Shown piece by piece: positions 6,337 to 6,892 of a stretch of 6,892 nt of DNA (within the stretch, counting starts at the first letter, position 1; each line of letters starts with the position of its first letter). The stretch is from Oligoflexaceae bacterium (lineage in GTDB: Bacteria; Bdellovibrionota_B; Oligoflexia; Oligoflexales; Oligoflexaceae), in the NCBI GenBank assembly GCA_947474445.1, contig CANJJY010000248.1:1-6892 (forward strand), in the 5' to 3' direction. Under the pieces are notes generated by a model. The model was not told the origin of the DNA and did no database searches. It saw nothing but the letters and a program-made list of their open reading frames with translations. The translations under genes and the position numbers were made by a program.

Positions 6337-6892
6337 GTCAAGCTAAGCCGCTTCAATTGCTTGTGATCGATGACGAAGTGCAAATTCGTCGATTTATCAA
6401 AGTTGCTCTTGCGCCTCACGGCTTTCAGGTCGCCGAAGCTTCCAGAGGACAAGAAGGAATTCAAGCAGTCGCCAATCTTCAACCAGACGGCGTCATCCTC
6501 GATCTCGGCCTGCCTGACGTCGATGGCTTGCTCGTTCTCAAGGCGATTCGCGAATGGTACCAAGGCCCTGTTATCATCCTTTCGGTGCGCGATGATGAAG
6601 AGAGTATCGTCACCGCCCTGGATTCGGGTGCTCATGACTACCTGCGCAAACCTTTTTTGCTCGGAGAACTGCTGGCGCGTTTGCGACTCGCTCTGCGCAC
6701 ACACACTTCGGGCCAGACCAGCCCTATCTATACCGCCGGTGGATTGACGGTTGATTTAGCGACGAGACGCGTGAGTTTGTTTCAGAAAGAAATAAAATTG
6801 ACCGTCACCGAATATGAACTCTTGAAAGTCCTGGTCAAACACCACGGACGGGTCCTGACGCACAATCAAATCTTGTCTGAAGTCTGGGGACC
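6333..6892 (+). CDS. kdpE: KdpE-type OmpR-family response regulator, 3' end outside window
   Basis: The frame opens with ATG at 6333-6335, overlapping the kdpD stop as ATGA, and stays open for 186 codons to the window edge. GGAG at 6320-6323, inside kdpD, serves as its ribosome binding site with 9 bases of spacing. The receiver domain (about 7-122) has the acidic pair Asp13/Asp14, phospho-acceptor Asp57 in ILDLGLPDVDG (55-65), Ser84 and Lys106 in RKPF. The block REWYQGPVIILSVRD (73-87) is KdpE-like. A Trans_reg_C winged-helix domain begins near 131 and is cut at the VLTHNQILSEVWG motif, before the recognition helix. KdpE is usually about 225-230 residues, so roughly 40 are missing. In the known system, phosphorylated KdpE activates the high-affinity kdpFABC pump. 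The target here is unknown. Confidence 0.92.
   Translation, partial: MSQAKPLQLLVIDDEVQIRRFIKVALAPHGFQVAEASRGQEGIQAVANLQPDGVILDLGLPDVDGLLVLKAIREWYQGPVIILSVRDDEESIVTALDSGAHDYLRKPFLLGELLARLRLALRTHTSGQTSPIYTAGGLTVDLATRRVSLFQKEIKLTVTEYELLKVLVKHHGRVLTHNQILSEVWG

Noticed and set aside
6177..6704. 175-codon open frame on the - strand across kdpD/kdpE
   Set aside because: It is antisense to the conserved ATPase and receiver domains, which are unmistakable on the + strand.
1..6892. Insertion sequences, CRISPR repeats, tRNA genes, attachment sites
   Set aside because: No direct repeat arrays, transposase motifs, terminal inverted repeats or tRNA-like folds were seen by eye.

Overview
The window reads as chromosomal DNA of a Gram-negative bacterium. 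The evidence is a TonB-ExbB-ExbD energy-transduction set, which is only useful with an outer membrane, together with good Shine-Dalgarno sites and densely packed genes of moderate GC content. No rRNA, phage, IS or CRISPR sequence is present, so the lineage cannot be fixed. A deep-branching proteobacterial or Bdellovibrionota-like host is a guess from general protein character only.

Layout: (1) 2-301, + strand: the C-terminal end of a chromate-transporter (ChrA) family membrane protein that begins outside the window. (2) 337-368: a perfect 13-bp hairpin between two converging genes. (3) 376-2274, - strand: a complete Kup potassium uptake permease with a TTG start. (4) 2275-2636: a 362-bp divergent intergenic region holding the kup leader and presumably the promoters of kup and tonB. 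(5) 2637-4648, + strand: tonB, exbB and exbD, closed by a strong intrinsic terminator at 4675-4742. (6) 4780-6892, + strand: a KdpD-type histidine kinase without the usual cytoplasmic N-terminal half, overlapping by ATGA with a KdpE-type response regulator that runs off the window end.

How the genes may work together: ExbB and ExbD form the proton-driven motor that energises TonB, which powers outer-membrane receptors. Kup imports K+ by proton symport, and KdpD/KdpE is the classical sensor of K+ limitation. Two potassium-homeostasis units therefore flank a proton-motive-force-driven motor. Whether this is functional or chance is unknown. No kdpFABC pump genes are visible; they could lie downstream of kdpE or elsewhere.

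Nothing in the window is clearly a new biological system. The points most worth a second look are the N-terminally reduced KdpD, the potentially two-state RNA leader of kup, and the hairpins at the gene junctions.
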